64,000 nucleotides of DNA, taken from the NCBI GenBank assembly GCA_018823835.1, contig JAHJHT010000002.1, positions 1,054,001 through 1,118,000 of the forward strand, given 5' to 3'. Source of the stretch: Alphaproteobacteria bacterium (GTDB taxonomy: Bacteria > Pseudomonadota > Alphaproteobacteria > Rhizobiales > Rhizobiaceae). The notes under the pieces are model-generated. The model saw nothing but the letters and a program-made list of their open reading frames with translations, made no database searches and was not told where the DNA came from. The position numbers and the translations under genes were made by a program. Position 1 is the stretch's first letter. Each line of letters opens with the position of its first letter. Positions 35,017 to 44,055 of this stretch are shown piece by piece.

Positions 35017-35763
35017 CTAGTATACTATTGGCTGGCTCAAAAATCTTCTGTACAGAGCAATCTTGGGGTCGTCGCGGTTGAAGACGCGGGTACGACGGAT
35101 TGCAGCAAGTAATGTCATCGACTGAGGATAAGGCGACAGAACAACGTTTGCGATCATCGGTCCAAGGTGGCTGATGACCATGGCGTGACCAACCAGCAGG
35201 GGTTCGGACAATGCCGCCCACTTGACCGCCATAAGACTTGGCTCGTGCGGGTCCATCCGGTTGGATGCCTGGAAATAGATCCAGCCGAGGCGTTCGGAGA
35301 CCACGCCCTGGTGGTCACCCTTGACGTAGGACCATGTCGGATCGCCGCGTTCGCCCGTCGCTGTCAGCCGCCGGAAGCCCAGGGCGCCGTCCTGCTCCTT
35401 GACGACGGTGAGCGCGGTGACGACATCGTCGCCCAACACGGGTGCCCAAAAGAACGTCTGATAAAGGCCGGCCGCCAGAGCCGGCGGCAGGGACCTGACG
35501 CGCTCCACAATCGGTACGCACGGGTCGTCGACAGCCGTGGCGACGCCAGCGGCGATCGACGGATCGATGAAGAAGGCGTCCTCCGGCACGTTGAAGTAGC
35601 GACTGAGACGCGCCAGCGTCGTCTTGTTGGGCAGCCGGTCGCCGCGCAGATAGACAGCAAACTGCTGCCTGTGGATGCCGAGCTGCCGGCACACATGGTT
35701 AATTGAGCCGCGCGCTTCGCTCAGCGTGCGCAAATTGCGCGCGAATATGTCGCGAATTAGCAT
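35017..35763 (-). CDS. XRE-type helix-turn-helix regulator with C-terminal sensor domain
   Basis: This is a 248-aa protein. The N-terminal XRE HTH spans about residues 5-60: NLRTLSEARGSINHVCRQLGIHRQQFAVYLRGDRLPNKTTLARLSRYFNVPEDAFF. The remaining 180 aa form an unassigned sensor-like domain. It is on the same strand as the peptide cassette, across the AT-rich region, and could regulate it through the palindrome at 34860-34873; that link is inference. The start MLIRDIF at 35763 was chosen because it begins the HTH; the frame is open further up. Confidence 0.8.
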   Translation of the reverse strand: MLIRDIFARNLRTLSEARGSINHVCRQLGIHRQQFAVYLRGDRLPNKTTLARLSRYFNVPEDAFFIDPSIAAGVATAVDDPCVPIVERVRSLPPALAAGLYQTFFWAPVLGDDVVTALTVVKEQDGALGFRRLTATGERGDPTWSYVKGDHQGVVSERLGWIYFQASNRMDPHEPSLMAVKWAALSEPLLVGHAMVISHLGPMIANVVLSPYPQSMTLLAAIRRTRVFNRDDPKIALYRRFLSQPIVY

Positions 35764-36070
35764 TGTGGTTCTAGCCCGTCCCGGCCTGATTATACAGAGA
35801 ATGAGTTGTGACGCGAGGCCGAAGATCAACTTCTCCCAGTTGTAATTCTACTGAAAGAAGTGTGTCATCGGCTTCGAAGTTCCAGTGCGCCGGTATCGCA
35901 ACGCCGGAGCGCCTTGCGGAAAGCGACTTTGCGTCACTGCGCTGCCGCTCGGAACCGCGTGCCGTAGTTCAGTGTTGCAAGTAACACAGCAAAGCTGTTG
36001 CGGGTTATAGACTGTTGCATGTTTAAATATTACCGGATAGATCGTCGGCTTCAAATCTGGGGAGCATGAA

Positions 36071-36505
36071 ATGGCTGGCATCGATACAACCACAATTGTG
36101 GGACTGACGGCTGAAATCGTGGCAGCCTATGTTTCAAAGAACCCAATGCCGGCGTCAGGCCTGCCGGATCTGATCGCAACGGTCAGCGGGTCGGTCCGTA
36201 AGCTTGGCGAAGCAGATCCCGAGCCCGAAGCCGCCCCGGTTCCGGCCGTCAATCCGAAGAAATCCGTGTTTCCCGACTACATCGTATGCTTGGAAGACGG
36301 CAAGAAGTTCAAGTCGATGAAGCGCCATCTGTCCGTGCTTGGACTTACGCCCGACGAATATCGTGCGAAATGGAACCTCGGACCCTCCTATCCGATGGTC
36401 GCTCCGAATTATGCCTCAGAACGTTCGAAACTCGCCAAGAAGGCCGGACTCGGACGTCTCGCGGCTGTGAAGCCCAAGGGCAGACGCGCCGCCGGCGCCA
36501 AGTAG
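36071..36505 (+). CDS. MucR/Ros-family transcriptional regulator
   Basis: This is a 144-aa regulator of the Ros/MucR family. The N-terminal helical part (TAEIVAAYVSKNPMPASGLPDLIATV) drives oligomerisation. The DNA-binding module is PDYIVCLEDGKKFKSMKRHLSVLGLTPDEYRAKWNLGPSYPMVAPNYASERSKLAKKAGLG. The C-x2-C pair of true zinc fingers is not complete (a single Cys with D/H ligands), as in many rhizobial paralogues. MucR proteins control exopolysaccharide, motility and virulence genes and prefer AT-rich targets. A GGGGAG site precedes the ATG. Confidence 0.9.
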   Translation: MAGIDTTTIVGLTAEIVAAYVSKNPMPASGLPDLIATVSGSVRKLGEADPEPEAAPVPAVNPKKSVFPDYIVCLEDGKKFKSMKRHLSVLGLTPDEYRAKWNLGPSYPMVAPNYASERSKLAKKAGLGRLAAVKPKGRRAAGAK

Positions 36506-36573
36506 CGGCCAGCGGGTCCGCCGCTGACTGCGCCGGCCCGCCGCCGGAGCAGCCAGGACGCCGCGTTTAGACG

Positions 36574-37761
36574 CTAGAGCTTCGTCCAGGCCGCGTTCTT
36601 CTTCGAAGATTTGACGCAGGCCTCGACGAAGGCAACGCCTTCGACACCATCCTGCACCGTCGGGAAAATAACGTCCCTGGCCGGCTTGCCGTTCTTCCTG
36701 CGGGCAGCGCGTATGGCGCGCGCCGCTTCCTGGTAGATGTTGGCGAAACCTTCGAGATAGCCTTCCGGATGACCGGGCGGCACGCGCGTCATCCTGGCGG
36801 CAGCGGGGCCTGCACCGGCGCCGGCGCGGGTGATCAGCTGCTTTGGCTGGCCGAAGGGCGAATACCAGAGGTAGTTCGGGTCGGCCTGCACCCATTCCAG
36901 TCCGCCCTTGGTGCCGTAGATGCGAATCTTCAGGCCGTTCTCATGACCGGGCGCCACCTGGCTCGCCCAGATCATGCCCTTGGCGGCGGGCGCCTTGCCC
37001 TGCCGCTTGAAGCGCAGGAACACGTTCAGATTGTCGTCAACCGCGCGGCCGGGAACGAACGCGTCGAGATCGGCGGATAGTTCGGCGAGTTCGAGGCCCG
37101 AGACGAAGCGGGCCAGGTTGTAGGCGTGCGTACCGATGTCGCCGCTGGCGCCACCCACGCCCGACTGTTTCGGATCGGTGCGCCAGGAGGCCTGCTTCTG
37201 GCCGGTGGCGGCGAGGTCCTCGGTCAGCCAGTCCTGCGGATACTCCGCCTGCACGATGCGGATGTCGCCGAGAACACCCTTGGCAACCATCTCGCGCGCC
37301 TGCCGCACCATCGGGTAGGCGGTGTAGTTGTGCGTCAGCACAAAGACCTTGCCTGTCTTTTCGACCAGGGCGGCAAGCTTCTTGGCGTCGGCGAGATTGG
37401 AGGTCAGCGGCTTGTCGCAGATGACGTGGATGCCAGCCTCCAGAAATGCCTTGGCGGCCGGGAAGTGGACGTTGTTGGGCGTGACGATCGCCACGGCCTC
37501 GATGCCATCCGGCCGCTTCGCCTCGGCCTTGGCCATTTCGGCAAAGGAGCCGTAGCTGCGTTCCGGATCGAGACCGAGTTCGGCGGCCGAGGCCTTGGCC
37601 CGTGCCGGGTCCGACGAGAGCGCGCCGGCGACCAGCTCGAACTCGCCATCCATGCGGGCGGCAATGCGGTGTACCGCCCCGATAAATGCACCCTGCCCGC
37701 CGCCGACCATGCCGTAGCGGATCGGGCCGCTCTTTTTTTCGCTCTTACCTTCGATCGCCAT
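36574..37761 (-). CDS. Gfo/Idh/MocA-family oxidoreductase
   Basis: This is a 395-aa NAD(P)-dependent sugar or polyol dehydrogenase. The Rossmann motif is IRYGMVGGGQGAFIGAVHRIAARM; the catalytic lysine is in the EKP-like segment HVICDKPLTSNLADAKKL; the second domain shows HNYTAYPMVRQAREMV and SGDIGTHAYNLARFVSGLEL, giving the usual D-x3-H pair. The start at 37761 has GGGAGGAAATC upstream. It is 32 bp downstream of the isomerase gene in the same operon; together they look like an inositol-type or sugar-acid catabolic pair. Confidence 0.92.
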   Translation of the reverse strand: MAIEGKSEKKSGPIRYGMVGGGQGAFIGAVHRIAARMDGEFELVAGALSSDPARAKASAAELGLDPERSYGSFAEMAKAEAKRPDGIEAVAIVTPNNVHFPAAKAFLEAGIHVICDKPLTSNLADAKKLAALVEKTGKVFVLTHNYTAYPMVRQAREMVAKGVLGDIRIVQAEYPQDWLTEDLAATGQKQASWRTDPKQSGVGGASGDIGTHAYNLARFVSGLELAELSADLDAFVPGRAVDDNLNVFLRFKRQGKAPAAKGMIWASQVAPGHENGLKIRIYGTKGGLEWVQADPNYLWYSPFGQPKQLITRAGAGAGPAAARMTRVPPGHPEGYLEGFANIYQEAARAIRAARRKNGKPARDVIFPTVQDGVEGVAFVEACVKSSKKNAAWTKL

Positions 37762-37793
37762 GATTTCCTCCCTCGCTGTCCGCCGCGGTGCGG

Positions 37794-38849
37794 CTAGATG
37801 CCCATCATCTTGCGCAGCACCTTCTTGTCCGTCGTGCCGCCGGCGAAGTCGTCGAACGCTTTCTCGGTGACGCGGATCAGGTGATGAGCGATGAAGGGAG
37901 CGCCCTCGGCAGCGCCGTCTTCCGGATGCTTGAGGCAGCATTCCCACTCCAGCACGGCCCAACTGTCGTAGCCATGCGTGGTGAGACGCGAAAAGATTCC
38001 CGAGAAGTCGACCTGGCCGTCGCCCAGCGAGCGGAAGCGCCCGGCTCGGTTGAGCCAGCCTTGGTAGCCGGAATAGACCCCCTGACGGCCCGTCGGGTTG
38101 AACTCGGCGTCCTTGACGTGAAACGCCTTGATGCGCTCGTGGTAGATGTCGATGAAGTCGAGGTAGTCGAGCTGCTGCAGCAGGAAATGCGACGGGTCGT
38201 AGTTGATGTTGCAGCGGGCGTGGCCGCCCACGGCGTCGAGGAACATCTCGAAGGTGGCGCCGTCGAAGACATCCTCGCCAGGGTGAATCTCGTAGCAGAG
38301 GTCGACGCCGGCATCGTCATAGGCATCGAGGATCGGCTTCCAGCGCTTGCCGAGTTCGCCGAAGGCTTCCTCGATCAGGCCGTCGGGCCGTTGCGGCCAG
38401 GGGTAGAGATAGGGAAAGGCAAGGGCGCCGGTAAACGAGACCGAGGCGTTCAGCCCGAGATTCCGGGAGGCCCTGGCACCGAACATCATCTGCTCGACGG
38501 CCCATTTCTGACGGGCCTGCGGATTGTTGTGAACCGAGGCCGGCGCGAAGCCGTCGAACTGCTGGTCATAGGCCGGATGAACGGCGACAAGCTGTCCCTG
38601 CAGATGCGTCGAAAGCTCGGTGATCTCGACGCCGGCATCGGCACAGATGCCCTTGACCTCGTCGCAGTAAGCCTTGGATTCAGCGGCTTTCTTGAGATCG
38701 AACAGGCGGCCGTCCCAGGTCGGGATCTGAACCCCCTTGTAGCCAAGCCCCCCAGCCCATTCCGCGATCGACTTCAGCGAATTGAACGGAGCGTCATCGC
38801 CCGCGAACTGTGCCAGGAAAATTCCCGGTCCCTTGATGGTCTTGGGCAA
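37794..38849 (-). CDS. Sugar phosphate isomerase/epimerase (TIM barrel)
   Basis: This is a 351-aa xylose-isomerase-like TIM-barrel protein: GYKGVQIPTWDGRLFDL, CDEVKGICADAGVEITELSTHLQGQLVAV, DLCYEIHPGEDVFDG (metal Glu), RCNINYDPSHFLLQ and IKAFHVKDAEF, with metal-ligand His/Asp/Glu preserved. I start it at TTG 38849 because GGGAGGAAG lies 5 nt upstream and the alignment begins there; no ATG fits. The family isomerises or epimerises sugars and keto-inositols. It is upstream of the Gfo/Idh/MocA gene. Confidence 0.88.
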   Translation of the reverse strand: MPKTIKGPGIFLAQFAGDDAPFNSLKSIAEWAGGLGYKGVQIPTWDGRLFDLKKAAESKAYCDEVKGICADAGVEITELSTHLQGQLVAVHPAYDQQFDGFAPASVHNNPQARQKWAVEQMMFGARASRNLGLNASVSFTGALAFPYLYPWPQRPDGLIEEAFGELGKRWKPILDAYDDAGVDLCYEIHPGEDVFDGATFEMFLDAVGGHARCNINYDPSHFLLQQLDYLDFIDIYHERIKAFHVKDAEFNPTGRQGVYSGYQGWLNRAGRFRSLGDGQVDFSGIFSRLTTHGYDSWAVLEWECCLKHPEDGAAEGAPFIAHHLIRVTEKAFDDFAGGTTDKKVLRKMMGI

Positions 38850-39314
38850 AACTTCCTCCCTTGTCGCTATCCTGCCTGACGGCAATAGGTTGCTTGATCG
38901 CGGACAAATGTCCAGAACCAAGAAACATGGCCGACGGCCCCCCGACCGCCGGCCACTTTGCTCCCCCGAACAGGCTGGCCTGACCCTGCGGCAGCCAAAG
39001 CCGCCGCGGCAAGCCGCTGCCTGACCGCCCACTCTGGTAATACCAAAAATCAGAGTCCGGTCAAGCTGCGGCCGACCCCGCGCTGACCCGGCGATAATTT
39101 TCGCGCCTCGCAATAATTCCAAGTCGATCATATAGTTAGTGACCGAATTAACGCATGAGCGCGGCTGCCTTGCCCGCTGAAAATTTTTGCTGTAGAGGTC
39201 GGACAGGGTTGAATTGGTCGAACCAGATCGGAAGAACTGGCTCGACCTGGCACTTTGGATAGCGCCCCGCTTCCTCGCGATGGCGGTGGCGGGCAATGGC
39301 AGGGAGGAAGGCAC
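38850..39314. promoter_or_regulatory. 465-bp divergent control region between two catabolic operons
   Basis: This region separates the minus-strand isomerase/dehydrogenase operon from the plus-strand operon that encodes a GntR-FCD regulator. It has no convincing gene. It carries a FadR-type operator (39035-39045) inside a wider ACTCTG/CAGAGT inverted repeat (39031-39056), and an AT-rich patch (39090-39160) suited to promoters. Confidence 0.6.
39035..39045. promoter_or_regulatory. FadR-type GntR operator (TGGT-AAT-ACCA)
   Basis: A perfect palindrome matching the FadR-subfamily consensus TNGTNNNACNA. The operon to the right encodes an FCD/FadR-subfamily GntR protein (41458-42171), its likely ligand. 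This single site could co-repress both divergent operons. Binding is inferred. Confidence 0.6.
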
Positions 39315-40217
39315 ATGCATCTTTCGACGCATAACTGGATGCGCGCGGAACCGCTCGAGACGACGCTCAGGCGGATCAAGAAGTTTGGCTATGAAAGCAT
39401 TGAGATTTCCGGCGAACCCGAGCAGTACAAGACGGCCGAAACGCGTGCCCTTCTGAAGGAACACGGCATTCGCTGCTGGGGAGCCGTCACGCTGATGCTC
39501 GGCGATCGCAACCTCGCGGCCAGGGACCAGGGCCAGCGCGAGCGTTCCGTGCAGTATGTCAAGGACGTGCTGACCATGGTCAGCGAGCTCGATGGCGAAA
39601 TCATCACGCTGGTGCCCGGCACGGTCGGCAAGGTGACGCCCGACGCAACCGAGGAAGAAGAGTGGACGTGGCTGGTCGACGCCACGCGCGAATGCTTCAC
39701 CCATGCCAAGAAGGTCGGCGTCAAGATCGCCGTGGAGCCGCTCAACCGGTTCGAGACCTACATCTTCAACCGTGGCGAACAGGCGCTGGCGCTGGCCGAT
39801 GCCGTGAGCCCGGAATGCGGCATCTGTCTCGATGCCTATCACATCCACATGGAAGAGTTCGACGTCGAGGAAGCCATCCGCAAGGCCGGAAAGCGGCTGT
39901 TCGACTTCCACGTCGCCGACAACAACCGCTTCGCTGCCGGTCTTGGCACCATCGACTGGCCGAAGATCGTCGGCATATTGCAGGACATCGGCTATGATGG
40001 CGCGCTGACCAACGAGTTCGTTGCCCCCGTCGATCGCACGCCGGCCAACCGCTACCCCGACATGGTGGAACGCAACCCGGTCGACATCTCGCCCGAGCAG
40101 CTGAAGTTCATCCAGGACCACGGCTCGAGCGTGCTGACCGAGAAGTTCTATACCGACCAGATGCGGATCACGGCCGAGACCTTGCTGCCGCTGATCGGCA
40201 AGAAGATGCCGGCCTAA
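39315..40217 (+). CDS. Sugar phosphate isomerase/epimerase (second, divergent copy)
   Basis: This is a 300-aa TIM-barrel protein of the xylose-isomerase-like superfamily, distinct from the one at 37794: STHNWMRAEPLETTLRRIKKFGYESIEISGEP, KIAVEPLNRFETYIFN (metal Glu), GICLDAYHIHMEE, LFDFHVADNNRFAAGLGTIDW and LTNEFVAPVD. The composition is close to tagatose/psicose 3-epimerase-like or hydroxypyruvate isomerase-like enzymes. AGGGAGGAAGG precedes the ATG. It is the first gene of the plus-strand operon. Confidence 0.88.
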   Translation: MHLSTHNWMRAEPLETTLRRIKKFGYESIEISGEPEQYKTAETRALLKEHGIRCWGAVTLMLGDRNLAARDQGQRERSVQYVKDVLTMVSELDGEIITLVPGTVGKVTPDATEEEEWTWLVDATRECFTHAKKVGVKIAVEPLNRFETYIFNRGEQALALADAVSPECGICLDAYHIHMEEFDVEEAIRKAGKRLFDFHVADNNRFAAGLGTIDWPKIVGILQDIGYDGALTNEFVAPVDRTPANRYPDMVERNPVDISPEQLKFIQDHGSSVLTEKFYTDQMRITAETLLPLIGKKMPA

Positions 40218-40284
40218 AAGGGTGCCGCGGAAGGCGCAGGCAGGGCCAAGCCCGCCTGCGCCCGGAGCGCGGCAAGGGAGAGCG

Positions 40285-41454
40285 ATGCGCATCAAGAGCG
40301 TCAGAGCCTGGTGGGTGCGGATACCCATCGAAGCGAGCCGCCAGCACCGCAGCGACTTCGGCCAGGTGCGGACGTTCGACGCCGCGATTCTGCGAATCGA
40401 AACCGATGACGGCGTCGTCGGCTGGGGCGAGGGCAAGAACGCCGCCGGAAGCGCCGGCGACTACGGCGCGCTCGTCCACATGCTCAACCACGAGATTGGA
40501 CCGCAGCTGATCGGCCGGCACGCAGGCGACATCGGCGTGATCTGGGAGATGCTCTACAACGGCGTGCGCGGCGGCCTTGCCGTGGCGTCCGGCCACGCCA
40601 TGCCGCAGATTGCGCGGCGTGGCATGACGGTGGCAGCGATCAGCGCAGTCGATATCGCGCTGTGGGACATTCTGGGCAAGTCGCTCGGGTTGCCGGTGTG
40701 GCAATTGCTCGGAGGGCGCAAGCTCGACCGCATGCCGGCATATGCGTCGGGCGGCTGGGCATCTGCAGACGCGATCGGCGACCAGCTGAAATCCTATATC
40801 GACAGCGGCGGCTTCAAGGCCGTGAAGATGCGGGTCGGCGCGATGGACGGGGCGCCGCATGTCTCCGCGGCCAGGGTACGTGCGGCACGCGCCGCGCTTG
40901 GTCCCGATGTGGACCTGATGGTCGACGCGCACGGCACCTACACGGTCGCCGACGCCAAGCGCTTCGTGCATCTCGTCGCGGACTGCGATCTGGCCTGGTT
41001 CGAGGAACCGCTGATCGCCGACGACAAGGCCGGCATGGCGGAGGTGCGTGCGGCCAGCAGCGTGCCGATTGCAACCGGCGAGAGCGAGGCGACGCGTTAC
41101 GCCTTCCGCGACCTTGCGGTCCTCAAGTCCGCCGACATCTTCCAGCCCGATCCGGCCTTCTGCGGCGGCATCAGCGAGGCGATGCGCATCGGTACCATTG
41201 CCAGCGCCTTCAACCTGAGGCTGGCGCCGCATCTTTGGGCCGGCGCGCCGTGCTTCTTTGCCGGGCTGCACGTCTGCGCCGCCTCGCCGGCGTCGTTCAC
41301 GGTCGAGTATTCACTGGGCGCCAATCCGATGATCCACGATCTCGTGGAGGAAAGCATAGAGGTCTGCGACGGTATGATCGCCATTCCTGATCGACCGGGG
41401 CTCGGTTTCACGGTATCGGAACGCTTTCTGGAGGCTCACGCACAGGACGCCTGA
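40285..41454 (+). CDS. Mandelate racemase/muconate lactonizing enzyme-like (enolase superfamily)
   Basis: This is a 389-aa two-domain enzyme: capping domain (ILRIETDDGVVGWGEGK) and barrel. Catalytic features: KAVKMRVG (Lys), metal ligands DAHGTY, WFEEPL and ATGESEA, and PHLWAG with the catalytic His. Members abstract an alpha-proton from acid sugars, for instance dehydrating them to 2-keto-3-deoxy acids. AAGGGAGAGCG precedes the ATG. It is operonic with the isomerase and the regulator. The substrate is unknown, but a sugar acid is likely. Confidence 0.9.
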   Translation: MRIKSVRAWWVRIPIEASRQHRSDFGQVRTFDAAILRIETDDGVVGWGEGKNAAGSAGDYGALVHMLNHEIGPQLIGRHAGDIGVIWEMLYNGVRGGLAVASGHAMPQIARRGMTVAAISAVDIALWDILGKSLGLPVWQLLGGRKLDRMPAYASGGWASADAIGDQLKSYIDSGGFKAVKMRVGAMDGAPHVSAARVRAARAALGPDVDLMVDAHGTYTVADAKRFVHLVADCDLAWFEEPLIADDKAGMAEVRAASSVPIATGESEATRYAFRDLAVLKSADIFQPDPAFCGGISEAMRIGTIASAFNLRLAPHLWAGAPCFFAGLHVCAASPASFTVEYSLGANPMIHDLVEESIEVCDGMIAIPDRPGLGFTVSERFLEAHAQDA

Positions 41455-41457
41455 CCG

Positions 41458-42171
41458 ATGAAAGAGAAGAACCTGCTCGCGGAGCTTGCCGCCTACCTGT
41501 TCTCCCGTTCGCACGGGGACACGGGAAGGACGCCCTCGGAGCGCGAACTGGCGGAACACTTCTCAGTGAGCCGCGGGCAGATCCGCGAAGCGCTGGCGAT
41601 CCTCGAGGCCATGCAGATCGTCGAGAGACGCGCCAAGTCCGGCATCTACCTGACGACGCGGCAGGCCAGCGTCGAGGCCATGGCCCTGTTTGCCAAGGCC
41701 GGCGTGCCGCTCGACCCGATCCAGATCTACGAGACGGTCGAACTGCGCAAGATTCACGAGATCAAGGCGGCGGAACTTGCCTGCTCGCGCGCCACCGACG
41801 AAAATTTCGAACGGCTGCGCGAGATCCTGCACGAATCCGAGCTGCGGCTTGCCGAGGGCGTGGGCCTTGCACGCGAGGATCGCGACTTTCACCTCGAGAT
41901 CGTGCGTGCGACCAAGAACAGCGTCTTTCACAAGGTGTGCAGCGTCTATTACGTGATGGGCGAGCAGCGCCTGCCGATCTACTTCACCGACCCGGAACGC
42001 AGCCGCAAGTCGCATGCCGAACACCTGCAGATCTTCGACGCGCTGGTGAAGCGTGACGGAAACCTGGCCCAGGCGCTGATGAGCTCGCATCTGCAGGGCG
42101 TCGAGAGCTACTGGAAGGGGCTTCTGCAGGGCGGTCCGGAGCAGGCAGGCAAAACGCTGGCACCGGCCTAG
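41458..42171 (+). CDS. GntR-family transcriptional regulator with FCD domain
   Basis: This is a 237-aa regulator. The N-terminal winged HTH includes TPSERELAEHFSVSRGQIREALAILEAMQIVERRAKSGIYL; the C-terminal all-helical FCD domain has IYETVELRKIHEIKAAELACSRA, DRDFHLEIVRATKN and SHAEHLQIFDALVKRDGNLAQALMSSHL (metal His residues). It lies 3 bp after the enolase-superfamily gene. Such regulators usually bind the pathway's metabolite and repress their own operon; the candidate operator is at 39035-39045. Confidence 0.93.
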   Translation: MKEKNLLAELAAYLFSRSHGDTGRTPSERELAEHFSVSRGQIREALAILEAMQIVERRAKSGIYLTTRQASVEAMALFAKAGVPLDPIQIYETVELRKIHEIKAAELACSRATDENFERLREILHESELRLAEGVGLAREDRDFHLEIVRATKNSVFHKVCSVYYVMGEQRLPIYFTDPERSRKSHAEHLQIFDALVKRDGNLAQALMSSHLQGVESYWKGLLQGGPEQAGKTLAPA

Positions 42172-42180
42172 GAACTGGCC

Positions 42181-43155
42181 GTGCCGATCATCTTCTCCAC
42201 ACATCCATTGCACCCGGAGCCGACAGCCATGCTGGCGGCGCATGGTGAGCTCGTCGTCGCCTCGGCGATCGACCCGGTGACAATTGCCGACGAGGCACGC
42301 GAGGCAGACATCGTCATCGTGCGCGCCAACCTGCCGCCGATCCTCTTCGAGCGCGCGACAAGGCTGCGCGCCGCGGTTCGCCACGGCGCCGGGCTCGACA
42401 TGATCCCGGTGGACGCGGCGACAAGGGCCGGCGTCCTGGTCGCCAACGTGCCGGGCGCCAACGCCCGCACGGTTGCCGAGCATGTGATGTGGACGTCGAT
42501 GGCGCTGCTCAGGAAGTTCCGCAGCGTCGACGGCGACCTCAGGCAAAAAGGCTGGCTGGCCGGCCGCGACCACGCGGTCTCGGGCCACGATCTCGCAGGC
42601 CGCCGGATCGGCGTCATCGGCTTCGGCGCCGTGGGACGCAATGTCGGCGAGATCGCCGCCAAGGGCTTTGGACTCGACGTCATCGTCAACACGCGGACGC
42701 AGCGCGACCTGCCGGGCCATGTACGCCATGCCTCGGTCGACGAGCTGGTGGCGGCAAGCGACATTGTCGTGCTCTGCTGCCCGCTGACACCCGAGACCAC
42801 CGGCCTGATCAACCGCGAACGCATCGGGCGCATGAAGCCTGGCGCGCTGCTGATCAACGTGTCCCGCGGGCCGGTGGTGGAGGACGACGCGCTGATCGAG
42901 GCGCTGTCCGACGGACGTCTCGGCGGCGCGGCGCTCGATGTTTTCGTGACCCAGCCATTGCCGCCGGACCATCCTTATTTCCGCTTGGACAACGTGATCA
43001 TCACGCCGCACATGGCGGGCATCACCGAGGAAAGCATGATGAGGATGGGGATCGGCGCCGCGGAGGAGACGATCCGGATTCTCGGCGGCGACCTGCCGGT
43101 CAACTTCTGCAATCGCGAAGTGCTGGAGCATTATCGGCGCCGGTTTCCGGCCTGA
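42181..43155 (+). CDS. 2-hydroxyacid dehydrogenase (D-isomer-specific, SerA/HprA-like)
   Basis: This is a 324-aa NAD-dependent dehydrogenase. The Rossmann motif is GRRIGVIGFGAVGRNVGEIAAKGFGLDVI. The catalytic Arg is in VLCCPLTPETTGLINRERIGRMKPGALLINVSRGPVVEDDAL; the Asp/Glu-His pair is DVFVTQPLPPDHPYF and VIITPHMAGIT. The GTG start at 42181 is preceded by TAGGAACTGGCC. As the last gene of the operon it could oxidise or reduce the 2-keto acid made upstream. Confidence 0.9.
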   Translation: MPIIFSTHPLHPEPTAMLAAHGELVVASAIDPVTIADEAREADIVIVRANLPPILFERATRLRAAVRHGAGLDMIPVDAATRAGVLVANVPGANARTVAEHVMWTSMALLRKFRSVDGDLRQKGWLAGRDHAVSGHDLAGRRIGVIGFGAVGRNVGEIAAKGFGLDVIVNTRTQRDLPGHVRHASVDELVAASDIVVLCCPLTPETTGLINRERIGRMKPGALLINVSRGPVVEDDALIEALSDGRLGGAALDVFVTQPLPPDHPYFRLDNVIITPHMAGITEESMMRMGIGAAEETIRILGGDLPVNFCNREVLEHYRRRFPA

Positions 43156-43242
43156 CCGAGACGCGCCCCGCTGTTCTGAACCCTCCAAACGAAAACGGCG
43201 GACGATTACTCGCCCGCCGCTTCAAAACCAGTTCCGACCGCC

Positions 43243-43674
43243 TTACTCGGCAGTGGTGGCTTCCTCAGCCGGGGCTTCGGCCGGAGCCTCTTCGGCAGCC
43301 GGCTCGGCGGCGGCGGCGGCGATCGCGGCGGCTGCCTCTTCCTGTGCCTTCTTCAGGGCCTCGGTGCGCTCCTGGGCCTTGCGGCCGGGCAGTGCCTTGG
43401 TCGGATTGTTGCGCGCTTCACGCTTGGTGATCCCGGCCTCGTCGAGGAAACGGGCAACGCGATCGGTCGGCAGGGCGCCGTGATCCATCCAATGCTTGAC
43501 GCGGTCGGCGTCGATCTTGACGCGCTCGCCGCCATCCTTGGGCAGCAGCGGGTTCCACGAGCCGACCTGCTCGATGAAACGGCCGTCGCGCGGCGAACGG
43601 ACGTCGGCGATGACGACGTGGTAGTAGGGACGCTTCTTGGAGCCCGCACGGGCCAGACGAATTTTCAACGACAT
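43243..43674 (-). CDS. rpsP: 30S ribosomal protein S16
   Basis: This is the S16 core ([44 protein letters not shown], then [19 protein letters not shown]; about 90 aa) with an extra C-terminal tail of about 50 aa made almost only of Ala and Glu. Such tails are common in Hyphomicrobiales. It binds 16S rRNA in the small subunit. It lies downstream of chorismate mutase and ffh on the minus strand, the usual rhizobial order; trmD and rplS are not in this window. Confidence 0.96.
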   Translation of the reverse strand: MSLKIRLARAGSKKRPYYHVVIADVRSPRDGRFIEQVGSWNPLLPKDGGERVKIDADRVKHWMDHGALPTDRVARFLDEAGITKREARNNPTKALPGRKAQERTEALKKAQEEAAAAIAAAAAEPAAEEAPAEAPAEEATTAE

Positions 43675-43721
43675 TTGTTTCTCCTAAAAGTCTGTTTTCG
43701 CTGTTCGGGTTGGCGGCTGAT

Positions 43722-44048
43722 TCAGCCGGTTTTCGTCACGCCGTTTTCAGCGGCGATCTGTTCGTGGTGGCGGATCACTTCCCTGACGACGAAGTTGAGG
43801 AATTTCTCCGCGAAGTCGGGGTCGAGGTGCGCGTCGTTCGCCAGCTGGCGAAGCCGCGCGATCTGCTGCTGCTCGCGCGCCGGGTCGGCGGGCGGCAGTC
43901 CATGCTCGGCCTTGAGCAGGCCGACCGCCTTGGTGCAGCGGAAGCGCTCGGCCAGCATGTGGATGAGCGCCGCGTCGATGTTGTCGATCGAGGCGCGATA
44001 ATCGGCGAGCATCGCGCGTACCGGTGACATCTCGGCCGTATCCGTCAT
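43722..44048 (-). CDS. Chorismate mutase (AroQ type)
   Basis: This is a 108-aa all-helical chorismate mutase: LADYRASIDNIDAALIHMLAERFRCTKAVGLLKAEHGLPPADPAREQQQIARLRQLAN, with the catalytic Arg and Lys of helix 1 and Arg/Glu residues in place. It converts chorismate to prephenate for Phe/Tyr synthesis. The start MTDTAEMS at 44048 is 7 bp from the ffh stop, so it is cotranscribed with ffh and rpsP. Confidence 0.9.
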   Translation of the reverse strand: MTDTAEMSPVRAMLADYRASIDNIDAALIHMLAERFRCTKAVGLLKAEHGLPPADPAREQQQIARLRQLANDAHLDPDFAEKFLNFVVREVIRHHEQIAAENGVTKTG

Positions 44049-44055
44049 CTGCGCC

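Noticed and set aside
37794..40436. Very long minus-strand frame extending upstream from the isomerase gene
   Set aside because: The conserved isomerase begins at the TTG at 38849 with its own ribosome site; the rest runs across the divergent promoter and is antisense to the second isomerase.
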